NCBI GenBank assembly: GCA_035079385.1
Contig: JAVHKY010000030.1
Location: forward strand, 9,448,894-9,512,893
Direction: 5' to 3'
Source of the DNA: Aspidiotus rigidus
Taxonomy: Eukaryota > Arthropoda > Insecta > Hemiptera > Diaspididae
Length of the DNA stretch: 64,000 nt
A program made the translations under genes and the position numbers. Below are positions 13,401-25,783 of the stretch, in pieces. Each line of letters opens with the position of its first letter. Positions within the stretch are counted from its first letter, which is position 1. Under the pieces are notes generated by a model. That model made no database searches, was not told the DNA's origin, and saw only the letters and a program-made list of their open reading frames with translations.

Positions 13401-16400
13401 AGTGAGGCGAGTGTGAGTGATTCTGAATTTTTTGTTCTAGACAGGATACGTCTATATTAAAAATTGAGGGACTTGTAGATATTTTTCTGACGAATTCCGC
13501 AAGAGAATATCAAACAAGTATACAAAAATAATTTTTATTTTTTTCAAGTGATCCATAATTGGATGACAATCGACAATCGTAATCAAATAATCGACTATAA
13601 AAACATGGAAATAATTCTAGAGTCGACTTTCTTGCGCAGACGAGACATGAAAAAATTTCTATATTTGAGCTCTATCTGATAAGACTTGAACTTAAGAAAT
13701 AGTACTTGGAGAATTTAAATTTATAATTGCAATAGATGAAAACAGAATTTCTCAGAACAGGTTTCCTGCATTCTTTAATTAACTCAAAATTTTTACCACT
13801 AAAATTTCCAAAGAATATGATTTCATTTATTCATTTATAGTTCCAACTTCATTGAGGATCTTGAGCACTTGAGCCAAGAAACCAGGATCAAAACAAAAAC
13901 ACTGTAATTACAATACTGCATTTTGTGTTACACCTAGCATGAGGTGAGTTTTACGGACTTTTTCTGAATATAGTTGTACAAAACTTTTCATTCCTAATCA
14001 AAGAATTGCGTTGTTCAGATTTTGTATTTGTACGTGTATTTGGATTAATTACAAATTTCAAGTTTCTTTGTGTCCCTTGTGTTCTATTTACTTGACTAAA
14101 AAAATATCATTTTTGAGGGTTGAGAAAAAGCTCTACTCATAATTTCGTCCTCCCTCGCTGTAGGAATTTTTAGAGACTAAATGGGGGGGGGGGAATTGCT
14201 GAATTTTGCGACCATACCTGCCGGCATTAATTTAGGACATAAATAATTATTCTCGGAGTTTTATACTTACTAATCAGTCAACAGGTGACAAGAGTACGCT
14301 TATGCGAGGATTATGATTAGATCGGCGGAAGTGAAATGGCGCGAAAATTTGCACAAATTACCCGAAGAAAAGTTGACTTTGTGTTCGCGGGAATAACCAA
14401 AAATGAATCTTGTAGATGACATCGCACGCGAAGGGTCGGATAATTAACGATTATTTTTGGTTTAACGATACCAGACTTATTGAATAGCGAAATGATAAGC
14501 AAACACGACGCAGAAAGAAATGAATTGAATAATTATTTATACTAAAACTATCATTATACGTATACTCGTTCGGAAAAACAGTTATGAGTATTCGACGGGG
14601 AATGCTACCGAGCGTGGATTACGTTGAGGTCGCGATACCTCGATGAGTGAACTGTGATCCAACGATACCCGAAAAACGTGCCACTTGCCACTGGTAGCAC
14701 GATTTTCCACAACGACAATAGGGCCGTTTCTATGGCAACGATATACGAAGACTAGAGAAACGTACTACTCGCACAAAACGGACCCGATGATGATACTCGA
14801 ATTCACTTTAGTACAGCGTTCGTTCGTTGTACACGTGTACTATCAAATATTTTGGGCATTTTTTGAACGCGTCAAAGTGTCACACGTAAAACATACGTAT
14901 ATCACGAACGATTAATACGTAGAAAATGATTGAATAAATACGTATATAAAATTTCAAAACTACGCTTATTCGTGCTTTTCTGGCAATCTATCAACCGTAT
15001 ACACACGTCTAAATTTCGACGTTAACTCGAAGCACGAGGTTTGAAGAACTTACGATTAAGATATTTCGCTCAATATTTGACCGCGATACCATGACTTTCT
15101 TCAACAACGCGATGTCGACGTACGTAATCATCTCTTCACATTTCCGCGTCATAAAATCCGACTGGTCATTCGTACTGCTCGTGAACGCTTACACGGCGCC
15201 TAAGTTATGCAATATATTTGACTGCATGCGGGAATGACGTTACATAGCTAATTGACACTTGAGACAAAGCTTTTGTTCTTTCAATTATCGTCGCAGTCTT
15301 GTAAGTCGATCTAGTAGGACTTTATAATTACGTATAATGTCACACGGGCATATCTAGTAGTCATCTTTCTGCATTTTAATATTCACTCGCTTGTCGGATT
15401 CACTGCTAAAGCAAGAATCTCGCCGCTGAATTATATTATGTGGGCAATTTGGAGAAGATGAACTGAAAAGTGAATGCTTGCAGTTTGATGAGAATTTCTT
15501 ATCCTTTCTGGAAAATAGTCTATTCAAAAGGTGAAGGAAAAAGAGTTCAATATCCAGTTAGAAAAGTGGGGATTTGTCGAGACTGTTCCCCGAGGAGCGG
15601 ACTGTGGAGAAGTTATTCAACATCCAAAACAGCTTTCAATAAAAACATCGTGCACGTGAAACGAAATAACAATACGGTAAAACGTCCAAAAAAAAGCTGC
15701 ATCGTGCTGTGCTCATGGAAATCTCAGTTCTTCAAGGATGAAAATTTTTTCCTAGGAATGAAACCTCTCCAGTGAGGGATAAACACTGATATCAAAAGAC
15801 AATGATATTTTGACGACAACAGATCGGATGCTAAGGTGGAAACCGGTTGAGTCGTTTTTGCTGCGTTTTTACTCGTACTAGATTTGTTGCTGTTTTCCCT
15901 TACAAAATTCCCGTTTTTATCACCGTATTGTAGCAAAATTAGCAAAAAATAAAATTCTAAAAACAGTCACAATCAAAGCATCTTCATACTTGAGGCATCT
16001 TCTTCTCCGCAAGAAGTCGTAGAGAAATTCACATCTCCCTTAGAAACCTACCTTACACAACATGAGTCAATCGCCCTCTTCAGAATGAGATCTTTGCGGG
16101 CAAATTTGAATCGGATCTCTTCACTTCTGATGTTGCTTCTTGTTATCGGTGTGCAGATAGCAGCCTGTGTCTCTGGGCCAGTTCTTCGTCATCTCCGTTC
16201 TCAATATTTGTCCTTAAAATTCATCTTACAAATTGTTGAGCTTTTTCGAGCTTACCTTACACTGGCATTACCACCGACGGATCCTCTTTTCATCGTCTCT
16301 CTCACAAATTATAATTTTTGCAGAGATATTTTCTCAAGTGTATTACTCTCCGACTAAACACCGTTCTTCCTTTTCTATTAATCTCTCTCGGTAGTATTGA

Positions 16401-16900
16401 AAAACAAAAAAAAAAAAGAATGAAAATCTTTTATTCAAAAACGAAGTGTTTATTCGGACGTACTGTACCGCCGTAGAGAACATTATTCGGAGGTACTCAG
16501 CTAGTGTATAACTATCGGGTCCGATGACTACCTACTTAAGAGCTAATTTCAAGTCTGTGAAAATATATGATCCAGATCCTGAGATTAGCTTTTTGAATGA
16601 AGCAGCATCTTTGTGGCTAAATGAACGTGGCTGCGTGTTGTACCGCAAAAGTCTGTAGGCTTTACGAACATACCGCCGAAAAATGTTTCTTGAAAACAAT
16701 GGCACACTCGAAAAGTTTGATGAAGATCAATAGAAGGTATATCGTACTACTTGCATGTAATGTGATTGCACATTCCATTGTCAAAATCAAAGTCCATGTC
16801 GGCATATTCTGTTCAAAAGGCAACACTCTCTCGAGATCTCAATTTTCCACTTGCGGTACCATAAGGGTGGCAATCATTCGCCATGTACGTTTTCTCCACT
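7490..16900. other. Gene-poor stretch, no supported gene
   Basis: No open frame here shows a recognisable domain, signal peptide plus splice pattern, or RNA structure I can defend. The DNA is AT-rich with scattered CpG-rich patches (for example 14580-14900 and 15000-15220). G-runs occur at 12322-12333 and 14183-14193. Unrecognised lineage-specific exons cannot be excluded. Confidence 0.45.
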
Positions 16901-16919
16901 TCTTCACACAGAATTCACG

Positions 16920-17525
16920 GTGCCCATACAACTCGCCGCGGACGACTCGCCACCGTTACAATACGCCGCGAAAAAAACTTAGGCCGAAATTTTCCTAAGT
17001 CCCTCTCCTATCATATATAGCTCGAGAGTCAACGTTCTTTCTAAGTCCCCTTCCTATCGTATATGGCTCGAGAGTCAAAATTTTTCCAAGTTTTTTGTTG
17101 GACGGCAGACGGCGCACGACAAAGTTCTCAAAAAGCCCCCCATAGAACAGGTTCCCTGTTAAAATCAAGGATACGCCACACTCGGCAACGACTGAACACC
17201 TCTTGAAAAAGTGCCAGAAGACGAGAGACGTGGAATACACGCAAGGAGAGACCGGTCTCCCCCCCCCCCCCCTAAAAAAATACGTTGCCTTAGACGATCG
17301 GATTCGCGCCATCGTCATGGATTTCGAAAATCGCGAAAAAATTTCTTATTTACGTGGTATTGTTCATAACTTAAAAAATTTTTTCCTGTAAACTTTGCCA
17401 TTAAAATTTTCTACTCGTGGGGATCTACATTGCGGCTAATGTATATGCGGCGAGTCGGCTCCGCGGCAAATATCGGGGTCTCCCTCTGCGGCGAATCGTC
17501 CTTGGCGAGTCGTCCGCGGCTAATT
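16920..17525. repeat. Repeat cluster: inverted GCCGCGGACGACTCGCC copies around a palindrome-ended repeat
   Basis: CCGCGGACGACTCGCC occurs on the plus strand near 16935 and on the minus strand within 17440-17525, where related cgcc-rich phrases recur. Between them, 16993-17165 is a minus-orientation copy of the local repeat: two 45-bp-type units, then GACGGCGCACG, TCTCAAAAAGCCCCCC and ACAGGTTCCCTGTT. A 14-C run lies at 17259-17272. Confidence 0.6.
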
Positions 17526-18214
17526 GAACGGACACGAGAATTCACACCAGAAAAGTGCACTGATACAGTTTGAGTGCTCAACAGCTGACAGAAATACAAC
17601 ATGGTATTCCCAATATGCCATAGTATTACCAGTCTTATCACAAGTCTCGGTATGAATCAGTTTGAATCGTACTTGCAGGCTATGAAGAATGTAGAAGAGA
17701 TGGTCAGACGTGGAACTCCTTTACAGTTGCTTACTTCAGAGGTGCAGGACACATGAACAGGAGAATTGTAATGACGGAATCATGAGGAAGATAGTGCATG
17801 TATACCTGAAAACTCTTGTCCTTCACTGTTATTTCCTCACAATGAGAATGACGCCGGTAAATTTGGGAACTTGAAATTCAGAACAAAACTTCGAAGCCGT
17901 GGACGACCAAAACGATTAATAAATCTCAAGCCGATAGACTGATAGAGGTTCGCAAGCACATAAGAAACGGAGAAAATTAACTAATATTTTCTGTGCCGAT
18001 ACAGTACCTCCAAATGATATTTTCTGCGGAGGTACAGTACCTCCGAATACGCCATCCATTTAAAAATAGACGATCTCATTTTTTACAAGTACGAGCAGCT
18101 AGGCAAAATTACTGTGCGCGCTATCTTCCGGAACAATTCATTAGTTGATGCTTCTTTTCCTAAACATCGTACGACTTTTGCCTAACATCTGCTTGATGGA
18201 AAATCAGTGAAAGT

Positions 18215-19340
18215 TCAAATTCATATATTGTCAGTTTGAAGGTGTGACATACTCTCAGATCGAGGGGGTAGCCATGGGCAACCCCCTCTCTCCTGTTATA
18301 GCGGACATTGTTCTAGACAGTCCGTTTGATCGTATTGATAATATTTTTAAGTCTGACATAAAATTTAGAACTAAGTACGTTGGTGACTGTTTATTTATTT
18401 TTCCGGACTACCTTTTTGACTCTATTTTTGACACCTTAAATAATTTTCATCCTCGAATTAAATTTACCTACGAGAAACAATGTAATAATAGTATTAATTT
18501 TTTAGATGTATCGATCATTAGAATTAATAATAGTGTTATTTTTTGTAACTATCAAAAACCCACAAGTGCTGATCGTCCAATCACCTTTCACTCCACCCAA
18601 CCCTTCAGTCTAAAAATGAATACTGCCAGGAATCTATGTGACAGACTTCTGTCTGGCTCTAACCCTAGGTTTCACAAGGATATGCTGCAAAAAGTAGACT
18701 ACGTGCTTAGAATTAATGACTATCCGCGGGATGTAAGGAAAATTATTGTGAAGGGGGAGGAAGGGAGGCTCAATAATAGAAATCTTTTGGGAAGGAGTAA
18801 TGAACGCAGACGATTTTTCTCCATTCCATATGTGGGAAAAAGCAGTGTGGTACTTCGTAAGGTCTTACAAAATTTAGATCCTACTTTATCTGTTTCTTTC
18901 AGCTCTCACAACACGAACAAACAAAAATGCTTTTCCAAAATTAAAGACCCTATTCCCATCTGGTGTTGTGTACAAGGTCCCTTGTTCTGGCTGTCCCCAA
19001 GTCTACGTGGGGGAAACCTCGCAGCTCCTCCAGGCGAGGTTATCCCAGCACCAAAAAGGTGTAGAACATCAAAGCCGCCACACTGCTTTGTCCTCTCATA
19101 CGTTGGATACGGGTCACGCTTTTCTTTTCGATAACGCTAGAATACTAGGCCGGGAACGTAATAACCGACACCGATCAACTCACTCGTATGTACAAAGCGA
19201 TGATTCATGATTACACATGATCTTCACTTTCTTTACTCTCTTCATCTCGTTCCTCGCTCGTTTTATTTTGCTGTCTCAGTTTACTCGTAATCACGCTTGA
19301 AAAAGCTACCCAGGCTGGTAGCGAAACGTAGTGCTTTCTT
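18215..19340 (+). mobile_element. Penelope-like element, 5'-truncated and inactivated
   Basis: The frame 18244-19134 carries the C-terminal half of a Penelope-type reverse transcriptase: QIEGVAMGNPLSPVIADIVL, then the catalytic box as YVGD instead of YxDD, then NSINFLDVSI and FHSTQPFS. A frameshift near 18960 moves the reading to 18968-19210, which gives the GIY-YIG endonuclease: VYKVPCSGCPQVYVGET, QARLSQHQKG and LDTGHAFLF. Such elements use an RT plus a GIY-YIG nuclease for target-primed insertion. The lost aspartate, the frameshift and the missing 5' half make this copy dead. The non-coding tail ends with a stem-loop followed by CGAAAC. Confidence 0.88.
19293..19334 (+). ncRNA. Degenerate hammerhead-like motif in the Penelope-like element tail
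   Basis: A perfect 6-bp stem, GCTACC/GGTAGC, with a 6-base loop is followed directly by GAAAC. This is the layout of hammerhead stem II and the GAAA core. The preceding strand reads TTGAAAAA rather than the conserved CTGANGA, so activity is unlikely. Penelope-like elements are known to carry hammerhead motifs in their terminal repeats. Confidence 0.4.
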
Positions 19341-19851
19341 ATTGTATTATTTCAATACTTGTGGTAATGAAGCCTTTTTCAAAAATATCAGTTATTAGTG
19401 TTACCACGTATAAAAATAAATTCTTTCTGTACTCTGTCAATTCCACGTAGCCTAGAAACTGCTTGGAAATCAACAAGACAATAACTTACTCCGTGAACGA
19501 CCATCGAATAAGAAAAACGAAAACAAGAAATGTTTCTCAGCAGCTTCATGTTTCGCTCTAATGTTGTCTTCAGTCAGCATTTGAGGAATTATCTGTCAAA
19601 AGAGCACCCGTTCCATAAGAATTACATTAATCAGGTGCCTTCTTGACAGATAACCCAGCATTTATGCTTGAAAAAAGACAATGAATATTTGAAGAAACCC
19701 AATAAGCTCAATTCATACGCGTATCAACTTATATATCTGTCGATTTTTATTCGTATACGTGCGGCCAGAAATTATTCATTTAAACCACCTTACAATGATA
19801 CACACCTATAAACTTACAAATTCCGTATATTCGCAAATAAGTTCAAATGTA

Positions 19852-22394
19852 CTACTTGGACGTATACCATTCTTCGTCCATTTTCTTTAGCAAATATTCA
19901 ACCATTTCACTCTTTTCGTGTTCATACTCCATCGCGAAATCGAAAGCGTTCTTACCAGAACTGGTCGAAGTGTAAACCTTGAAGCCCATTTTCTCAATAA
20001 GATATTTAACGACGGGTAATTTATTTTCTCTGGCTGCAATGTGTAGTAAATTTTTTCCATCTACATCCACAGTTGTGACGCTAGCATTCCTATCAGCAAC
20101 CAAAAATTTTAGAATTGACAAATGCCCCCAATATGCTGCTTCACTGGCAGCTGTACGATTGGATTTGTCCACATCATCGATCATTACGATCATTCCCTTA
20201 TTGTCCACCAAATACTTGACCATGATTTCATTTCCCGAGTATACAGCTTGATGCAACAAATTTCTACCTAAATAATCTGTAGACTTTAAACTAGCATTTT
20301 TCTTATCTGCGATATATTTGACGACGTTGAATTTGTTTTCACGAACCGCACGATGAATGGGCGTTCTCCAAGTATAATCTTTCGCTTCTATATTCATGTG
20401 CACACGATTTACAAGATATTTTACTACAGTCAGTCGACCATGATGAGCTGCGATATGCAGAAGAGTATCGCCGTAAACGTTTTTCATGTTAAAATCGGCT
20501 TCTTTATTTTCAATCAAATATTTGAGCACTGGTAAACAACCTGCTTTGGCAGAAAAATACAAAGGGGTTTCGTCGTTAAAATTTTGGACATCGGTTTTGT
20601 AAAGTAGAGTATTTATGAAAAATTGTACGGCTTTTAAATTACATTCCATAGCAACTTTATGCAAAGCTGTATCTCCACTCTTTGCATCAACCCCAACTTT
20701 TGTCAGGTTTTTCTCAAATATCAAATATTGAATTAAGTCGACGCTTCCACCCAATGCCGACATTAATAATAAATTTTCATCTTTGATATCGAGTGTATAA
20801 TTTCTTTCATCTACCAAATATTGCAGTACGCACAAATTACCGCCTTTGGCAGCCATTTTTAGAACGTCTTTCTTTTCATTTTCGCTGTAAGAAACATCGA
20901 CTTTTAATTCATTTAGAAAATATTTGGTAATGTTTAATCTGCCGAAATAAGTTGCATACATCAATGGTGTGCTCAGCTGGTAATTGTACGTGTTCAAGTA
21001 CTGAGCTTCAATGTTCGTTGTAATGTATTCTACAACAGTAAAATGCCCATTTGCGACTGCTAAGTGCAGAGGTGTATCGCCACTATCATTAGGAAGATAA
21101 AGTTTGTTTCCTTTCTTCTCAGTGTAGTATTGAACGTAACCGATGTAACCCTTACAGGCTGCATGATGCACATTGGAGCTTCGATTACTTATAGCTTCGT
21201 TCAAGGAAGCGTTGTCGTAACGCAAATTTAGGCAGTCCCACGGCCACGTATCTAAAAATGAAATATATTTTACTCCTATTATGTAAATCCAATGAAATAA
21301 AAAAGTTTGGAAAGTTTTCAGTTCTTCCGACTTAGCTCATGCGGTAAAATGTGTTCATGATTTTGTGAGAATTCATCTTCGTTGTTATTATCCGCCTATT
21401 TTTAGTCTCCTGTGTCACGCCAAAAGCTTACACCCAGTGATATCATTAAAAAGGATAAAAGATAACGTGAATGTTACAAAAGCTGAAAGTAAGATTTTTA
21501 ATTAAAGAAAAAATGAAAGGAGTTTCTTTGGCCAAATATATCTGACATTCGAATGATATCGTTAGGCTCTTAAAACAATTGTGATTCAAAAAAATTATCA
21601 TCTTACCTAAAGTTTCGTTGGCTAGATAAATGACTGTCCAATTGTGCTTATCTAGCACCTCACAGTTCACAATTTCTTTCTCAATGTCACGTGCGTATCT
21701 TCCATATCGTTCTACGGTCTTACCTAGAACATAATAACTAATAAGACATGTCTCGTAATTTGTTCACACTTCTATTGGAAAATACTGCAATAAGGGAATA
21801 TTATAGGCACTTGAGGAACAGAATTCAGAAATAAGGAAGAGAGTAGCTGAGTTTTAGTTTTATACAATTATCAAGTGAGCACACCGTCAATTGGTGTAAC
21901 TAACTATATTTAAACGATCCAAGCGAGAAATGAAGAACAGATCACTTCTTTCCCTGCTTAGCAGCGTCAATTCAAAACAGTAAAGCCTTTTTCCTTCTCC
22001 ATTTATCTTGGAAGTTGAAATTTTTCTGTCCTCCACCTCCATTTCTTTTTATTTCTCTTTTTCTTCAAGTCTTCGGATATCTGTGATCAAGCTTTGGAAA
22101 TTTTTCAAGTCTCTAAGTAGGTCAGAGCCCTCGTCCCTCATAAAATCTTCCAAATCCCCCTCGCTTAGCTTAGACGTTTCTATTATCTAACTTCTCCTGC
22201 ATCATTCAAAAGCCGATCCTATTTTTTTTCAAACCTTTCTCCTCATATTTTTTTTTCTTTTTCTTCTTCTCCCCTTGGTCCTCGGATAGTAACATTTTTT
22301 CAAGTCCTTTTAGCAGGTCATAGCTTTCATCCCGTTGCAAACCACAATTTTCCGGAGCGCGTGAACACTTTTCTAAGTTATAAAAGGTTCCCAT
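19852..22394 (-). CDS. Ankyrin-repeat protein, three-exon model
   Basis: The main exon, 19852-21251, is open for 466 codons and holds about 13 ankyrin repeats of ~34 residues (GDTPLHLAVANGHFTVVEY, TLLHIAAHHGRLTVVKYLV, NLLHIAARENKLPVVKYLI). Exon 21607-21723 joins in frame (…NETL|D…TWPWD) with good GT..AG sites. A possible first exon, 22235-22394, begins MGTFYNLEKCSRAPENCG, has a lysine-rich end and joins in phase 1. Ankyrin arrays bind proteins and have no enzymatic role. No transmembrane segment or second domain is seen. Introns and the host-like base composition speak against a recent bacterial origin. The main exon is very sure, the middle one likely, the first tentative. Confidence 0.82.
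22015..22197 (-). pseudogene. Diverged duplicate of the ankyrin gene's putative first exon
   Basis: Minus-strand translation gives LSEGDLEDFMRDEGSDLLRD and then a basic/acidic tail ending at a TAA. It resembles the exon just upstream (22235-22394), which has DESYDLLKGL followed by a lysine-rich tail. DNA similarity is visible around GAxGAxxGCTxTGACCTxCT. It probably arose by local duplication; whether it is used as an alternative exon is unknown. Confidence 0.35.
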
Positions 22395-23099
22395 TACACA
22401 AATTTCCTCCCAAAAGCATTAATATACCTCGCTTTTTTTCATACAATAAGATAGAGTGTAAGAATTAAGAAAATTTTGAATGCGCTTACTTTGCGAAAAA
22501 TAATGAATACAAACCCCTACGGCAAGCCAGTAATAGAGGTTGCAATAAATCACACTCATCATCGCGCAACAAATAACATATTTGATATCGGAGTTTTTAA
22601 TTTTTCCATTCTGCACATGTCATGCAAACATGTCTACTGATAGTTACGAACAGAATAAAACCTAAAGACCTACAAGTATATTAATGCGAGAGAGTTTCAT
22701 TATCATAAAAGAATAATCTGTAGATAAGGAATATTAAACAGCGATGACCCCGAATTTCAATACTGTCACTGTAATCAATCCCCATGTGGTCAGTAAAACA
22801 GCGACGATGTTCTAGTAGAATTCATTGTACTCGTAAGTAACTTAAAAATGTGAAATAGAATTTTGAAATCTGGAATAAAAAAGAATCAAAATGAGCTGAG
22901 ACGTGAAATGCGAAAATGCGAAATGAATGCACAATAAAATATTATCATATTTTTCGAGTTTGAAGTCAGATGAAGTTGTAGTTGAAAAGTCATTCAGAAT
23001 TTGGTGAAGGATGTTACGCTTGCAGTTACAAATTCACGGTAACGTAAATACCTTGTGTACACCATAAATAAAAAGAAGCCTTCGCAGCGCGAAAGCAAA

Positions 23100-23290
23100 A
23101 CCGACTTTTCCTATCTTATTTTCCTATACGATCTCTACTTCTTTTTTCCATTTTGTTCATTATTGGCTACATTATATTACTTAATCGTTTTCGTTAATAA
23201 CGGCAAAATGACATCGTTTTCCGATACAAATTCATTTTCGAAACTTGCCAAGCATTATTTTTTATTCAATCTCGTGTACTAATAATACAC
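23100..23290 (+). repeat. Dispersed segment, copy 2 (first copy near 4.5 kb)
   Basis: Related to 4535-4700 over about 160 bp, including TTTTGTTCATTATTG and AAAATGAC. The shared small frame continues here as MTSFSDTNSFSKLAKH and stays open to 23282. Confidence 0.5.
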
Positions 23291-23585
23291 AACTTACAAC
23301 CCCCTCCCCTTGTGAGAAAAAAACACTTTTCGCGCACAAGTCGGTAATACTCTTTATTTTCCATAGCAACATTCATTCTTTTCAACACAGGATGGTTAAC
23401 GAACTGAAGTTCGACTTACCCCGCTCCAAATTTTTCTAAATTAAAATGGAAAAATCTCAAAAACTACCAATCCGATTTTCAAAAAAATGACCCTATTCCC
23501 TAGTGCAAATATAAAACTTCAATAATTTTCAATTTCATACAAATCGACCCAATACCAACCGAGAACATTCGCCCACCAATAAAAG

Positions 23586-23589
23586 TACA

Positions 23590-23618
<29 letters not shown>
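23586..23618. repeat. (CATA)n microsatellite
   Basis: About eight tandem tetranucleotide units of CATA, running into TATATGTACGTACG. Confidence 0.95.
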
Positions 23619-23622
<4 letters not shown>

Positions 23623-25002
23623 GTACGTACGTTTATATGAATTTGAGCCAATGTTAAATCGTAATCCACACACTCTGAAACGCCGAGAAAACATACCCCT
23701 CACCAAAAATTCCACCGTGCGCAGGAATGCAATACCTCCTAAAGTCGGTAAAAGACAGATAGGAAAAGTTCAACCTAGGTGTTATACAGGTGGGAAATGA
23801 GTTTAATTACTTCAACTCACTTGAAGATATTGACCTACTTCAAATACTCGAATAGAGTCTTAACTTTTCCACCAACGGATCGAGAAACTTGGAACTTCTC
23901 ATCCAAGCTTTATACTACTGTAGGATGAAAGAGATCCAGGGGGCAGCGAACGAGATGAGCTGCAAGTCTAATTTTTATCAATATGTCCCGGCAAGTATGA
24001 AACAGGATACATAATCTTTTTCTTTCTCAGATTTGTTTTTTTTTTTTTCTTGTCACTGAGAGAATAGTATGATAATAATTACCGAATTCTGGGAATAAGA
24101 CGATCTGCTAATGATTTCCTAATAATTCAATATAATCATTACCTAAACCTATTCGCGAACTATGTTCTCGTCCTAAGAATTCGACTATACCAAGCTTTTT
24201 TCTCTCAGAATGGGTAAATTAGTTTTTAACCGTTTGCAAAGTTACCACAGTTCGTCTCAAATTATTTCAAATTTTTGATTTCAATATCAAAACACAGATT
24301 CTTCTTGACATGCTGTTTTCTGCGAATGTGGATATAAATTCATCGAAAACAGAATATATGATTGAGGCATAAATAGGAAAAAGAAGAAAAGTAAGAAAGT
24401 TCGATCAAATATTTTGTTCAAGTATTCTATGACAAAATTTTCACTGTGCCTTAATTGTCGCTTCAAAAACCAGTGTCCGACTCTTCGCCAAGTTTCTCAA
24501 AACGTATGATTTGAGTTTCTTTCTCCTTAATCGGGATATGGATAATGTTTTGCAGATTATCAAGTAAATGAGTTTTTATTGATTCTGAATAAACGATTAT
24601 TTCCCCTCCCCCCCTTTATTCGAATATTTCTTGAAGAAGGAAAAGTAAATTGCAATATTTGCGTTAGTACACAAAATAAAATTTTTTCTCGAATTTTTTT
24701 GTTTGTAATAAATAAATTCTGGCAGAATTATTTGTATTTATTTAGGACGCGTTATGAAAACGGTATAGTTGTTTCGATCAACATGTTTCATCATTTTTCA
24801 ACTAATCTATTCATTATTGTGAACATCTTATTTTTTAATTATTCGACTCGACGTTTTCGCTTCAATTCATTTTGACAATAAGGTAATTTTTCATTATTAC
24901 GAGTACATTTGCCTTTAGAAGTTTCTTTTTTCCAAAGTCATATTTTTTGAACAGTGACTTTCACGAAATGATGCAGATTAAGATGTATGTAAATCACTCG
25001 TT

Positions 25003-25170
25003 TTGCAAAATGCCGTCACAGTTGGGAACAGAGGAGACTTGTGACGCCTGTGACGGTAGTTTGTGATAGCAATCACGCATTTAAAAAGCACAGTGATCCC
25101 TCTTTGTGACCGAACTGTGACGCAAATGTGCGCTGTCACAATCCCGTCACGTGACGGCATTTTACACAAC
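25003..25170. mobile_element. Foldback MITE rich in GTCAC/GTGAC
   Basis: The ends are inverted: CAAAATGCCGTCACA on the left and GTGACGGCATTTTAC on the right. The interior carries roughly ten GTCAC or GTGAC words in both orientations. It is about 165 bp and non-coding, and no clear target duplication was identified. Confidence 0.65.
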
Positions 25171-25783
25171 AGAGAATCGCTTTCAAATATTTTCTGTTTT
25201 TTAGAAATCACGATACCCCCAGAAAGAAAAAATAAGATCAAGTGCTTTCTCAGGAACCTTTTCCTGAAAAACAAAAATTAGAGAAACTTGTGTTCATTTA
25301 AAGTGAAAAACTGCGAGCGACAGTTTGCCTTTCATTTTTCAAAAACAACAAAGTTTCACGGCAAGACGTTTTTCTGAAGAAGTTATAAAATGTAAATTAA
25401 AAATTCATTATGGCTACCCTAGGAAGAATATTTCTTGTATTTTCATACTTCAGTATTTCTGTTCTTGTTTTTTTTTTTTTTTTTTCAAATTGATGATCCT
25501 TCATTTGCAAAAAATGTGTATTTACACCCGCAAAGCTTACTACATTGAATAATTTAAATGGACGATATCTGAGCTAGAAACGAATCAGCAGACGCACGCA
25601 ATATTCTGCGATTATTAAATCACATCAAATTATATCCGTTTGGCCTATATTTTTTCATTTTTTTCTAGAACTAGTCTACTGCCCAAATGTTCCCATGCAC
25701 ATAGCGTGAAATACTTTCGTAAGTTAGAAATTTTTTGGAATCAAGTTATAGATGAAGATACTGAACATTTCCGCAGATTCGAA

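Noticed and set aside
16621..16998. 125-residue plus-strand open frame
   Set aside because: It runs into the repeat cluster at 16.9 kb, has no domain, and the sequence looks intronic or intergenic.
23586..23618. CRISPR-like or regulatory direct repeats
   Set aside because: Simple tetranucleotide microsatellite without spacers.
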